Assembly: GCF_001314995.1 (NCBI RefSeq)
Contig: NZ_CP012938.1
Location: forward strand, 62,001-126,000
Direction: 5' to 3'
Length of the DNA stretch: 64,000 nt
DNA from: Bacteroides ovatus
GTDB lineage: Bacteria; Bacteroidota; Bacteroidia; Bacteroidales; Bacteroidaceae
A program made the position numbers and the translations under genes. Below, in pieces: positions 1 through 8,422 of this stretch (the first letter of the stretch is position 1; every line of letters begins with the position of its first letter). The notes below the pieces were generated by a model. That model had not been told where the DNA came from. It did no database searches and saw only the letters and a list, made by a program, of their open reading frames with translations.

Positions 1-195
1 TACGACTTACAGTCAAAATATAAAACTGTGACTCCTACAGATTGGAATCAGGTCTTTGATTTGTCGCAATGTAAGTTTGTAATTGCTGATTTCCCGGAAA
101 CAGCTCAGACTTATGATCTTTACTGGATTCGTTCTTTCAAATCCATAGAGGAACTTCAAGCTTTTGTAGATAGTGAAAACAATACTAACGAATAA
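1..195 (+). CDS. C-terminal end of an unassigned protein (partial)
   Basis: An open frame runs from the first base to the TAA at 193-195 and gives 64 residues ending ...FVDSENNTNE. The start lies outside the window. The tail has alternating hydrophobic and aromatic residues (for example QTYDLYWIRSFKSIEEL), as in a beta-rich or glycan-binding domain, but I do not recognise a family. It ends 5 bp before the polysaccharide lyase at 201, so both are almost certainly co-transcribed. By position it could be a surface glycan-binding protein of the same utilisation locus; this is inferred from context only. Confidence 0.6.
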   Translation, partial: YDLQSKYKTVTPTDWNQVFDLSQCKFVIADFPETAQTYDLYWIRSFKSIEELQAFVDSENNTNE

Positions 196-200
196 CTACC

Positions 201-1604
201 ATGAATAAGATGAAATTATATACAATAATAGGAGCAGGGCTTTTTGCCCTGACTTCTACCACGCTTTTAGCATGTAGCGAAATAGAAGACGGCTCTAATG
301 ATATGAGTAGTTGGCCGGAAGTGAAGGATTATGTTACGACTTTGGAGCATCCTTGTATGCTTCATACAGAAACGGATTTTGAGTTTGTAAAAGGAAAAGT
401 GCAAGCCGGTGCGCAACCTTGGAAAAATGCGTTCGATCATTTAAGTCGTGGTGGGAATAGCTTGTCACAATCAAATTATAAGGCTTCTCCGGTGAAATTA
501 TTGGCGCGTCTCGATCAAAATAATTGGGCAGGCAAATATCCCAATGACTGGAATAACTACACGAAGTTGATGAAGGACGCTGCCGCAGCCTATCAATTGG
601 CCCTTCGATGGAAATTGTCGGAGACTGACGGTGCACAGTATGCAGATGCTGCTGTTGCTATTTTGAATGACTGGGCTAAAACATGTACAGGATTTATCGT
701 GAATGATAAAGGTGAATTTATAGATCCGAACGAGTTCTTGATTTTTATTCAGGTACATCAAATAGCAAATGCAGCGGAGATTATGCGTTCTTATTCAGGA
801 TGGCAGGAGGCTGATTTCGTTAAGTTTAAGGCATGGATTGCAGATGTCTTTTATCCTCATATCACAAAATTCCTGTCTACGCACAATGGAAATGAATGTG
901 CGCTTCATTATTGGCTCAATTGGGATTTATCTGCGATGACAGCTTTACTTTCTATCGGTATTTTGGCGGATGATAACTTTAAAATCAATGAAGCTATCCA
1001 ATATTTCAAATTCGGTATTGGTTCGGGAAATATAGGAAATGGCGTTCCTTTCATACATTTAGATCTGGATAGTAATGAAATGCTGGGACAATGTCAGGAA
1101 TCAGGCCGTGATCAGGGACATGCTACCTTGTGTGTCAGTCTGCTGGGTGCTTTCTGTCAGATGGCAAAGAATGTAGGTGAAGACCTTTTCATCTTTGATG
1201 ACGGACGTGCATTGGCTATGTGTGAATATGTAGCTAAATACAATATCGGTAGTGCTGAAACCGGTAGTTCAAGTGCCAGTTGGAAGATGACCGGTTTCAG
1301 ATATACAGATAATGATCTGCCTTATACTACTTATACAAATTGTAGTGGAAGCTGGGATACCATTTCTGCACAGGAAAGAAGAGAGGGAAAGGATTCACGT
1401 GGTGAAGTGCGTCCTGCGTGGGAGCTGGTGAATCGTTTGGCGCAGGATTATGGTAAATCAAGCATCTATGCTAAGATGTGGGTTGATAAAATGCGTGAGA
1501 ATGCGTCTCGTGGCAATTCTGATGGTGGAGCAGGTGACTATGGACCTAATAGCGGTGGTTATGACCAATTAGGTTTCGGAACCCTGATGTTTGCAAAAGA
1601 GTAA
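201..1604 (+). CDS. Polysaccharide lyase, alginate-lyase (alpha/alpha toroid) fold, lipoprotein
   Basis: The 467-residue product begins with a lipoprotein signal (hydrophobic stretch then LLACSE, Cys about 25), so it should be exported and lipid-anchored. The body has the layout of the alginate_lyase superfamily: an N-terminal HTETDFEFVKGK helix after the signal, then (alpha/alpha) barrel repeats with the motifs NGNECALHYWLNWDL (about 235-249) and ESGRDQGHATL (about 301-311). Conserved Asn, His, Glu, Arg and His in these motifs are typical active-site residues of the fold. It most resembles PL38-type enzymes, which beta-eliminate uronic-acid polymers such as glucuronan or alginate. The downstream GH88 enzyme removes the unsaturated uronic acid that such a lyase creates, which supports the call. 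The exact polymer is not determined by sequence. Confidence 0.78.
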   Translation: MNKMKLYTIIGAGLFALTSTTLLACSEIEDGSNDMSSWPEVKDYVTTLEHPCMLHTETDFEFVKGKVQAGAQPWKNAFDHLSRGGNSLSQSNYKASPVKLLARLDQNNWAGKYPNDWNNYTKLMKDAAAAYQLALRWKLSETDGAQYADAAVAILNDWAKTCTGFIVNDKGEFIDPNEFLIFIQVHQIANAAEIMRSYSGWQEADFVKFKAWIADVFYPHITKFLSTHNGNECALHYWLNWDLSAMTALLSIGILADDNFKINEAIQYFKFGIGSGNIGNGVPFIHLDLDSNEMLGQCQESGRDQGHATLCVSLLGAFCQMAKNVGEDLFIFDDGRALAMCEYVAKYNIGSAETGSSSASWKMTGFRYTDNDLPYTTYTNCSGSWDTISAQERREGKDSRGEVRPAWELVNRLAQDYGKSSIYAKMWVDKMRENASRGNSDGGAGDYGPNSGGYDQLGFGTLMFAKE

Positions 1605-1670
1605 AGAAAAAGCTGTTGGTAATATAGCATGATTGTTTTACAATAATCTTGGATAAATAGAAAAAAGTTG

Positions 1671-1702
1671 GAAAGGGATTAGGTATTTACCTAATCCCTT
1701 TC
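1671..1702 (+). terminator. Perfect 15-bp hairpin after the lyase gene
   Basis: GAAAGGGATTAGGTA pairs perfectly with TACCTAATCCCTTTC around a 2-nt TT loop. There is only a weak T tract after it, so it may terminate, attenuate or protect the 3' end of the lyase message. It lies in the 252-bp gap between the lyase and the GH43 gene. Confidence 0.6.
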
Positions 1703-1856
1703 GTATATATAAGTAAATAGGTCAGTAAATAGATTGTTTTGAAATCAGAGATGATAGGATTCAGTTTTAAAAGTGCTTGGTTTTTATATAAGGTAGAAAG
1801 AACCTGTTTTTAGGAATAACGAATCTAGTTTTGAATGAAATTGATTAGTAAGGTAT

Positions 1857-3506
1857 ATGCGTAAAAAGATTCTGTTTTTAGCAGGAATGATGGCTTGCAG
1901 TTCATTGGCAGGCGCACAAGAAATTTCTAAGACCTGGGTGGCTGATAAGGGGAATGGAACTTATCAGAACCCGGTTCTTCATGCTGACTATTCAGACCCG
2001 GATATCTGTGCGGCCGGAGATGATTTCTATATGACAGCATCCAGCTTTAATTGTATTCCCGGAATTCCTATTCTTCATTCCAATGATTTGGTTAATTGGT
2101 CGTTAGTAAACTATGCGTTATCGGTTCAGGAGCCGGAACCTTTCTTCGATAAGGCACAGCATGGTAAAGGCGTATGGGCACCGGCCATTCGTTTTCATAA
2201 CGGAGAATTTTATATTTACTGGGGGGATCCGGATTATGGAATCTATATGATTAAAACCAAAGACCCGAAAGGAAAATGGAGCAAACCTGTATTGGTAAAA
2301 GCAGGGAAAGGAATGATTGACCCGACACCACTTTGGGATGAAGATGGAAAAGTTTATCTTGTACATGCATACGCTGGTAGCCGTAGCGGAGTGAATAGCA
2401 TCGTAGTTATTTGCGAACTGAATGCTGAGGGAACAGAAGTAATTTCCGATCCGGTGATGGTATTTGATGGAAATGATGGAAAGAACCATACGGTAGAAGG
2501 ACCGAAGCTTTACAAACGCAATGGATACTACTATATTTTTGCTCCGGCAGGTGGAGTAGCAACCGGTTGGCAATTAGTACTTCGTTCGAAGAACATTTAC
2601 GGCCCCTACGAATCGAAGATCGTAATGGCACAAGGAAAGACAAATATCAACGGGCCTCATCAAGGTGGCTGGGTAGACACCAACACAGGAGAATCCTGGT
2701 TCATTCATTTTCAAGATAAAGGAGCTTACGGACGCGTGATTCATCTGAATCCGATGACTTGGGTAAATGATTGGCCTGTAATCGGAGTAGACAAGGATAA
2801 AGATGGTTGCGGTGAACCGGTAACGACCTATAAGAAACCGAATGTAGGAAAGACATATCTGATAGCCACTCCGCCGGAGAGTGATGAATTCAATACCCGT
2901 CATTTAGGGTTACAATGGCAATGGCATGCCAATAAAAAAGACACTTACGGGTTCACGACCGACTTGGGGTATATTCGTCTTTATGCAGGCAGTCTCTCAA
3001 AAGAATTTGTGAACTTCTGGGAAGTTCCTAACTTGTTGATGCAAAAGTTTCCGGCTGAAGAGTTTACGGCTACAACCAAATTGACATTTACTGCCAAGCA
3101 GGATGGGGAACAAACCGGAATCATTGTAATGGGATGGGATTATAGCTATCTCTCCATTCGTAAGGAGGGAGATCAGTTTATTCTGCAACAAGCAGTCTGC
3201 AAGGATGCGGAACAGCAAAATCTCGAACAGATAAAAGAATTGGCAAACATTCCGGTGGAACATCTGAAGATGCCGGGAGTAGCAGATAATGAGTGGCAAA
3301 CAGTTTATTTGCAAGTAAAGGTTCGTAAAGGAGCCGTTTGTACATTCGCTTATAGTCTGGATGGAAAGAAATACACGACAGTGGGAGAGCCTTTCACAGC
3401 CCGACAAGGCAAATGGATTGGAGCCAAAGTTGGAGTATTTTGCGTAACTCCGAATGAGGGCAATCGTGGATGGGCAGATGTAGACTGGTTCCGGATGACT
3501 AAGTAA
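1857..3506 (+). CDS. GH43 family glycoside hydrolase with C-terminal beta-sandwich domain
   Basis: This is a 549-residue secreted enzyme with a signal peptide ending near residue 20 (SLAGAQE). Residues about 35-320 form the five-bladed propeller of family GH43. The expected acid triad can be read: Asp47 in ADYSDPD (base), Asp155 in GMIDPTP (pKa modulator) and Glu214 in TVEGPK (acid). Residues about 335-549 match the concanavalin-like domain found at the C-terminus of many beta-xylosidases and arabinofuranosidases (VNFWEVPNLLMQKFPAEEF; GWADVDWF). GH43 enzymes release xylose, arabinose or galactose; which one applies here is not visible. It sits between the lyase and the GH88 gene on the same strand, so it probably trims neutral side sugars from the same uronic-acid glycan. 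Confidence 0.88.
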   Translation: MRKKILFLAGMMACSSLAGAQEISKTWVADKGNGTYQNPVLHADYSDPDICAAGDDFYMTASSFNCIPGIPILHSNDLVNWSLVNYALSVQEPEPFFDKAQHGKGVWAPAIRFHNGEFYIYWGDPDYGIYMIKTKDPKGKWSKPVLVKAGKGMIDPTPLWDEDGKVYLVHAYAGSRSGVNSIVVICELNAEGTEVISDPVMVFDGNDGKNHTVEGPKLYKRNGYYYIFAPAGGVATGWQLVLRSKNIYGPYESKIVMAQGKTNINGPHQGGWVDTNTGESWFIHFQDKGAYGRVIHLNPMTWVNDWPVIGVDKDKDGCGEPVTTYKKPNVGKTYLIATPPESDEFNTRHLGLQWQWHANKKDTYGFTTDLGYIRLYAGSLSKEFVNFWEVPNLLMQKFPAEEFTATTKLTFTAKQDGEQTGIIVMGWDYSYLSIRKEGDQFILQQAVCKDAEQQNLEQIKELANIPVEHLKMPGVADNEWQTVYLQVKVRKGAVCTFAYSLDGKKYTTVGEPFTARQGKWIGAKVGVFCVTPNEGNRGWADVDWFRMTK

Positions 3507-3594
3507 CTGATGGAGTGACTAAGTAACTGACCGCTCAAGTAACTGACAAAGAGAAATAAAGATTAAGAATTAACGCGAATATATTTGAACTAAG

Positions 3595-4815
3595 ATGAAA
3601 AAGATTGTAGTAGGTCTGGCTGTGATGTTAGGTTTTTGTATGTGCACTCACAAGCCTTCCGGTACATTGGATGTGAATAAGGCATTAGACTATTGTGCAG
3701 AGCAGACACAACGTACGCTTACGGAACTGAAAACAGATTCCGGCATTGACTATACGATGATGCCACGTAACATTATGGCTGACGAACACCACTGGAACTG
3801 TCGTAAGGCAACGAAAGAAGAATGGTGTGCCGGTTTCTGGCCGGGTGTGCTCTGGTATGATTACGAATATACACAGGATAAGCATATTCTGGAAGAAGCG
3901 AAGAAGTTTACGAACTCATTGGAATTCCTTTCTCGAATACCAGCTTATGACCATGATTTGGGATTTCTCGTATTCTGCAGTTATGGAAACGGCTATCGCT
4001 TGACGAAAGATCCTGCTTATAAGAAAGTGATTCTGGATACGGCCGATTCGCTGGCTACTTTATTCAATCCGGTTGTAGGAACAATGCTTTCGTGGCCTCG
4101 TGAAGTGGAACCACGCAACTGGCCTCACAACACAATCATGGATAACATGATTAATCTCGAAATGCTTTTCTGGGCAGCAAAGAATGGTGGAAATCCTTAT
4201 TTGTATGATGTTGCCGTTTCTCATGCTGATAAAACAATGAAATGTCAGTTCCGTCCCGATTATACATCCTACCATGTAGCAGTCTATGATACCATCACTG
4301 GTAATCTGATAAAAGGAGTAACCCATCAGGGCTATGCAGACAGTACCATGTGGGCGCGTGGTCAAGCATGGGCAATCTACGGATATACTGTAGTCTATCG
4401 GGAGACGAAAGATCCTAAATATCTTGATTTCGCACAGAAAGTGACAGATGTTTATCTCGAACGTCTGCCGGAAGATAAGGTTCCTTATTGGGATTTCAGT
4501 GCCCCGGGAATACCGGATGCTCCGCGTGACGCTTCGGCTGCGGCAGTAGTGGCCTCTGCTTTGCTTGAACTATCTACTTACCTCCCGAATGGAACCGGAA
4601 AACGTTATAAAGATGCAGCTATTGAAATGCTGGCAAGCCTGAACTCTGACAGTTATCAGAGTGGCAAGAGCAAACCGTCCTTTCTGCTTCATAGCGTAGG
4701 ACATTGGCCGGCTCATTCAGAGATAGATGCCTCTATTATTTATGCAGATTATTACTACATTGAAGCATTGCTTCGGTTGAAACGTCTGCAAGAAGGAAAG
4801 AATGTAATTAAATAA
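3595..4815 (+). CDS. GH88 unsaturated glucuronyl hydrolase, lipoprotein
   Basis: The 406-residue protein has a lipoprotein-type signal (MLGFCMC) and the (alpha/alpha)6 barrel of family GH88. Conserved segments include EEWCAGFWPGVLWYDYEYT, HDLGF with Asp121, IMDNMINLEMLFWA with Asp183, and THQGYADSTMWARGQAW. Asp121 and Asp183 are 62 residues apart, matching the two catalytic Asp of characterised unsaturated glucuronyl hydrolases. These enzymes hydrate the 4,5-double bond left on the non-reducing uronic acid by a lyase, which releases the sugar. The preceding lyase therefore gives it its substrate. The gene follows the GH43 stop by 88 bp and looks like the end of the glycan-degrading block. Confidence 0.9.
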   Translation: MKKIVVGLAVMLGFCMCTHKPSGTLDVNKALDYCAEQTQRTLTELKTDSGIDYTMMPRNIMADEHHWNCRKATKEEWCAGFWPGVLWYDYEYTQDKHILEEAKKFTNSLEFLSRIPAYDHDLGFLVFCSYGNGYRLTKDPAYKKVILDTADSLATLFNPVVGTMLSWPREVEPRNWPHNTIMDNMINLEMLFWAAKNGGNPYLYDVAVSHADKTMKCQFRPDYTSYHVAVYDTITGNLIKGVTHQGYADSTMWARGQAWAIYGYTVVYRETKDPKYLDFAQKVTDVYLERLPEDKVPYWDFSAPGIPDAPRDASAAAVVASALLELSTYLPNGTGKRYKDAAIEMLASLNSDSYQSGKSKPSFLLHSVGHWPAHSEIDASIIYADYYYIEALLRLKRLQEGKNVIK

Positions 4816-4879
4816 AGAAGATTTATATCGAATAAAACACTATCTTTATCACAGTTATTTAACAATAAATCTATGTTGT

Positions 4880-5437
4880 ATGAAACAGTGCATTAAAACA
4901 AATGGAGTTTTATTCTTTTTTTGTTTGATATCATTAATCATTACTGCACAGGAGCAATCAGTGCAGTCTAATATCAAATGCTTGAATTATCCTAGTTCGT
5001 TTGAGTTATTGCTTCGGCATTTTAAAGGAAAAATTGTATATATTGATGTAATGGCATCTTGGTGTAAACCCTGTCTGGCAGAACTCAAAGAATATGAAAA
5101 AACAGATGATTTTTTCAAAAAGAATGATATTGTAAGACTTTTTATTTCAATAGATGAACCCAAGGATTGGAATGCCTGTTTGAAAAGATTGGATGAAAGA
5201 TTATTAAATGGGTATTTTGTCACCTATCATCGACCAGAGAATAGTGTTGAGAATAATAAATTTTCTGTTGAAGTGGAGAAGTTGTTTGTCACTTATGATG
5301 AGAAAGGTAATTTCGCCGGGCTTTCAGTTCCTCAGTTTATTATTGTTAATAGGGAGGGAACTATTGTAGAATATAAGGCACAAAGACCAAGCAATCCGGA
5401 GGAATTGAAGAATCAGTTGAAACAATACTTGGAATAA
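4880..5437 (+). CDS. TlpA/thioredoxin-like exported protein
   Basis: The 185-residue product has an N-terminal signal (hydrophobic LFFFCLISLIITAQ) and a thioredoxin fold with the motif MASWCKPCLAEL, redox cysteines 62 and 65. The later segment GLSVPQFIIVNREG contains the cis-Pro loop and the strand typical of TlpA/ResA proteins. Proteins of this type act in the periplasm as thiol reductants or disulfide donors. The substrate is not known. It is AT-richer than the enzymes before it and is separated from the GH88 gene by 64 bp, so it may be a later addition to the locus or a separate unit; it ends in a strong terminator. Confidence 0.8.
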   Translation: MKQCIKTNGVLFFFCLISLIITAQEQSVQSNIKCLNYPSSFELLLRHFKGKIVYIDVMASWCKPCLAELKEYEKTDDFFKKNDIVRLFISIDEPKDWNACLKRLDERLLNGYFVTYHRPENSVENNKFSVEVEKLFVTYDEKGNFAGLSVPQFIIVNREGTIVEYKAQRPSNPEELKNQLKQYLE

Positions 5438-5461
5438 TATGAGGAAAGACTCCCAAAAACG

Positions 5462-5500
5462 AAAAGCTCTGCAAGAACGAAGGTTCCGTGCAGAGCTTTT
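5462..5500. terminator. Bidirectional intrinsic terminator
   Basis: A 12-bp stem AAAAGCTCTGCA/TGCAGAGCTTTT (5462-5473 with 5489-5500) is followed by more T on the plus strand and has A-rich flank on the other side. It sits between the convergent TlpA-like gene (+) and the NlpE-like gene (-), so it can serve both. Confidence 0.85.
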
Positions 5501-5525
5501 TTTACTGGTTAGGGTTAGGTTTATT

Positions 5526-6002
5526 TTATTGTTTTACCTTGATGATGTCATAATTCAGATCGCTGACAGCTTCTTGCAAGCTATCGTTCACCAGACGAAG
5601 AGTGGTGTCATTTACAATCACGAAATACATCGGAGCTTCACCATCCTTCGGAGTTAACTTAACAGCAGTAACAGGTTTTTTGTTCACAACCTTGTGTACT
5701 GTTTGTTGTTTTCCTTTTGAAGTGAAAGTCTTGTTTTGTCCTTGACCTTCAGCATCGAGGTAAGTCATATCCAGTGTATACGCAGTATCCACACCGTCAG
5801 TTGCAGCGTTCAGGGTCAGTACATAGTCAATACCCGGACCGTCGGCAGCAGGAAGAGTACCTTCATAAACTTCAGTTAATTCGGTAATCGGAGTCATCGC
5901 AAGAGCTAGACTGTCTGCTTGTGCCTCTGCGGCTTTGTTTGCTTTTGATTGGCATGATGCCAAAGCAGCTACGACTGCTGCTAACATAATTACTTTTTTC
6001 AT
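5526..6002 (-). CDS. NlpE-N-like copper-resistance/stress lipoprotein
   Basis: A 158-residue lipoprotein with lipobox LASCQ (Cys17). After an Ala-rich linker it has one small beta-barrel domain resembling the N-terminal domain of NlpE (VYEGTLPAADGPGIDYVLTL...; YTLDMTYLDAEG; YFVIVNDTTLRLVN). In enterobacteria NlpE senses envelope stress through Cpx; Bacteroides proteins of this family are short single-domain forms of unknown role. The CXXC of true NlpE is not present. It starts 57 bp after the CNNM transporter stop and likely shares its transcript. Confidence 0.75.
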   Translation of the reverse strand: MKKVIMLAAVVAALASCQSKANKAAEAQADSLALAMTPITELTEVYEGTLPAADGPGIDYVLTLNAATDGVDTAYTLDMTYLDAEGQGQNKTFTSKGKQQTVHKVVNKKPVTAVKLTPKDGEAPMYFVIVNDTTLRLVNDSLQEAVSDLNYDIIKVKQ

Positions 6003-6059
6003 CGTTAAGTGCTTTAAGTTAATATAAATATAGTGAGCTATTGCTCGTTTTTTGCTATC

Positions 6060-7352
6060 CTATTCCTGTTCATCGTCCCGTTTGATGACAAGCAGTTTGT
6101 CTACTCGTCCGCGGTCCATGTCCACCACTTCGAATTGCAGATTCTTGTAGGTGAAGATGTCTCCTGCTTTCGGGATGCGACCAATCAGGAACATGGCCAA
6201 TCCACCCAGAGTGGTGAAGTCTTCCGATTCCAGATCTTCGTAGGATAGGATACCCATTTCCTCCATGAAGTCGTCGATATTCATTGAAGCTTCCACCAGC
6301 ATTGAACCATCCTGCCTAGTGACGATTTCTTCTTCTTCCATTTCATCCTCTTCAAGGATGTCTCCGAAGATACTTTCGGTCAGGTCGTGCAGTGTGATAA
6401 TGCCTTCTGTGCTGCCATACTCGTTAACAACAACTCCGAACTTGTTTTTGTTCTTCTTAAATAGCTCTAAAACTTTATTTGCATACAAACTTTCCGGAAT
6501 AAAGAGGGGAGGACGGGCAATTTCGCGCAGGTTAAACACCTTTTTGTTGCCTACCATTAGGATAATATCCTTTACGGAAACCACACCGATAATCTCATCT
6601 TTCCGTTCGTCTACCAATAGATATTTACTGTAATGTTCTTCTTCAATAATCTTCATCACCTTTTCCTGTGTATCATCGGGATGAAGGATAATAAGATCTC
6701 TGCGATGTGTCATCAGTTCGTTGGCGCGTTTATCAGAGAAACGGAATACGTCGCGTATCATTTCCGTTTCCTCTTTGTCAATCACACCCTGCTCCGAACT
6801 TTGATGCAGAATCATTTTGATTTCCTCCTGTGTCATGGGGCGTTCTTCGCTTTTCAGACCGATAAGTTTGTTCAGTAACCGGGTAGAGACGCTTAGCAAC
6901 CACACAAAAGGATAAGAAACCTTCGTCAGCAGAATCATGACCGGGCTGAACAAAGTGGCGTACCGCTCCGGATTACTAAGAGCAATGGATTTAGGAACCA
7001 GCTCTCCGATAATCAGAGAAAGATAGGTGATGATTGCTACGGTAGTAATCATTGCCAGGTTGCGTGCGTATGCTTCTGCGCCCGGAATGAGAGAAAAGAA
7101 AGGTACGAGGTCGTCGGCAATAGCCACACCACCATACGCACCGGATACGATACCGATCAGCGTGATACCAATCTGAATGGTAGACAAGAACTTTTCCGGT
7201 TCTTCCAATTGTTTTAAAACTCCTCGGGCTGATTTGTTACCTTTTGCGACAAGTGTTTCAAGACGTGCTTTGCTGGATGATACCAACGCAATTTCATACA
7301 TGGCAAAAATGCCATTCAGTATAAGTAAGAAAAGTATGATAAGAAATTCCAT
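6060..7352 (-). CDS. CNNM/CorC-type ion transporter (hemolysin family, DUF21-CBS-CorC_HlyC)
   Basis: The 430-residue product has the three-part layout of CNNM/CorC proteins: a DUF21 membrane domain with four hydrophobic segments (about 1-190, including IGELVPKSIAL), two CBS domains (about 205-325, ending GVVVNEYGSTEGIITLHDLTE), and a CorC/HlyC domain (about 345-425, RDGSMLVEASM...LGGLAMFLIGRIP). The family exports Mg2+ or Co2+ across the inner membrane, with CBS domains sensing nucleotide. The name 'hemolysin' is historical. An NlpE-like gene follows on the same strand. Confidence 0.88.
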   Translation of the reverse strand: MEFLIILFLLILNGIFAMYEIALVSSSKARLETLVAKGNKSARGVLKQLEEPEKFLSTIQIGITLIGIVSGAYGGVAIADDLVPFFSLIPGAEAYARNLAMITTVAIITYLSLIIGELVPKSIALSNPERYATLFSPVMILLTKVSYPFVWLLSVSTRLLNKLIGLKSEERPMTQEEIKMILHQSSEQGVIDKEETEMIRDVFRFSDKRANELMTHRRDLIILHPDDTQEKVMKIIEEEHYSKYLLVDERKDEIIGVVSVKDIILMVGNKKVFNLREIARPPLFIPESLYANKVLELFKKNKNKFGVVVNEYGSTEGIITLHDLTESIFGDILEEDEMEEEEIVTRQDGSMLVEASMNIDDFMEEMGILSYEDLESEDFTTLGGLAMFLIGRIPKAGDIFTYKNLQFEVVDMDRGRVDKLLVIKRDDEQE

Positions 7353-7480
7353 AAATGGATTTAAATGGTTATAGGGTCGAAATTACAAGAAATCGGGACA
7401 CTATGCAAATATGTGTAATATATTAATGAAAATTTAATAATCGTGTTGTCTTTTTTGTGTAATCATAATAATATAATTGA

Positions 7481-7548
7481 GGCACGGATTACGCTGATTT
7501 CACAGTTTCAATTAAATAAGAACTGTGTTAATCCGTGTAATCCGTGCC
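7481..7548. repeat. Long nested inverted repeat, REP-like, between M48 and CNNM genes
   Basis: GGCACGGATTAC (7481-7492) pairs with GTAATCCGTGCC (7537-7548), and an inner pair CACAGTT (7501-7507)/AACTGTG (7521-7527) nests inside. The right arm repeats AATCCGTG twice in tandem. A run AATAAAAATC follows. It sits 3' of the M48 gene and 5' of the CNNM gene on the minus strand. It may terminate the M48 transcript; the repeated ATCCGTG also looks like a dispersed element. Confidence 0.65.
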
Positions 7549-7603
7549 TTAATAAAAATCAACAGGAAGTTTTGAACACTTCCTTATATATTAGATAAAC
7601 TCT

Positions 7604-8389
7604 TTACTTCTTAGCGTAGCTGTCTGCTTTGGCTTTTGTACGTTCAATGCGTTTTTGAGTGTCCGGATGTGAAGAGAACATTCTTTGTGCATAGGATGCT
7701 TTAGGAGCATCTTTTGCAAGTTCTGCCAATTTACTCAAGGCATTTGCCATTGCATAAGGGTCGATGCCGTTTTTTACGCAGAATTCAACACCATAATCAT
7801 CGGCTTCATTTTCTTGCTTTTGTGAGAATTGTGCACCGGCAAGAGCTTCTGCCATGGCTCCCAGTTCGGAGTCTGTCAGTTTGGCTACTTTGTCGTTGGC
7901 TGCACCTGCCGCGTTTTTCACAGCTGAACGTAGGTAGGCATTTTTCATAGCGTCTTTGGAATCTGTGTGAACCACATGACCGATTTCATGACCTACCACT
8001 GCCATTACTTCTTCGTCCGTCATAACATCCATCAAACCGGCGCAGATACGTACACTACCGTCACCGCAGGCAAAGGCGTTTACGTCTATTACTTCATATA
8101 CGCCAAAGTTAAGTTTCAGTCCGTCCACTTCTTTGATATGTCCCGTCAGTTTCTCCAGACGTTTGCCGTATTCGGTATCAGGTTTTGTCAATGGATTATG
8201 AGTGTCCATCCATGCCATATATTCCTTACTCATATTAGCAATGTCCGCATCAGATAACGTAACGGCTGATACTACATCTTTACCTGCTTGCAAAGCTTTT
8301 CCTAAATTAATCTTCTTGCCGAATTGTGCAGAAGCTGTCATTCCCATGCCTAATAATACGAAGGCAATCATAGCGATTTCTCTTTTCAT
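7604..8389 (-). CDS. M48 family zinc metalloprotease, exported
   Basis: A 261-residue protein with signal peptide (GMGMTASAQ, cleavage near 21). It has the zinc motif HEIGH at residues 134-138 (VVGHEIGHVVH) and a downstream QENEADDYG (about 192-200) that supplies the Glu ligand, as in the M48 group (HtpX/LoiP/BepA-like, catalytic core only). There is no TPR domain and no membrane helix apart from the signal, so a periplasmic quality-control protease is most likely. It follows the TonB-dependent receptor gene by 33 bp on the same strand. Confidence 0.87.
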   Translation of the reverse strand: MKREIAMIAFVLLGMGMTASAQFGKKINLGKALQAGKDVVSAVTLSDADIANMSKEYMAWMDTHNPLTKPDTEYGKRLEKLTGHIKEVDGLKLNFGVYEVIDVNAFACGDGSVRICAGLMDVMTDEEVMAVVGHEIGHVVHTDSKDAMKNAYLRSAVKNAAGAANDKVAKLTDSELGAMAEALAGAQFSQKQENEADDYGVEFCVKNGIDPYAMANALSKLAELAKDAPKASYAQRMFSSHPDTQKRIERTKAKADSYAKK

Positions 8390-8422
8390 ACTCTTTTTCT
8401 AGTTTAATGTTCTATGCATAAA

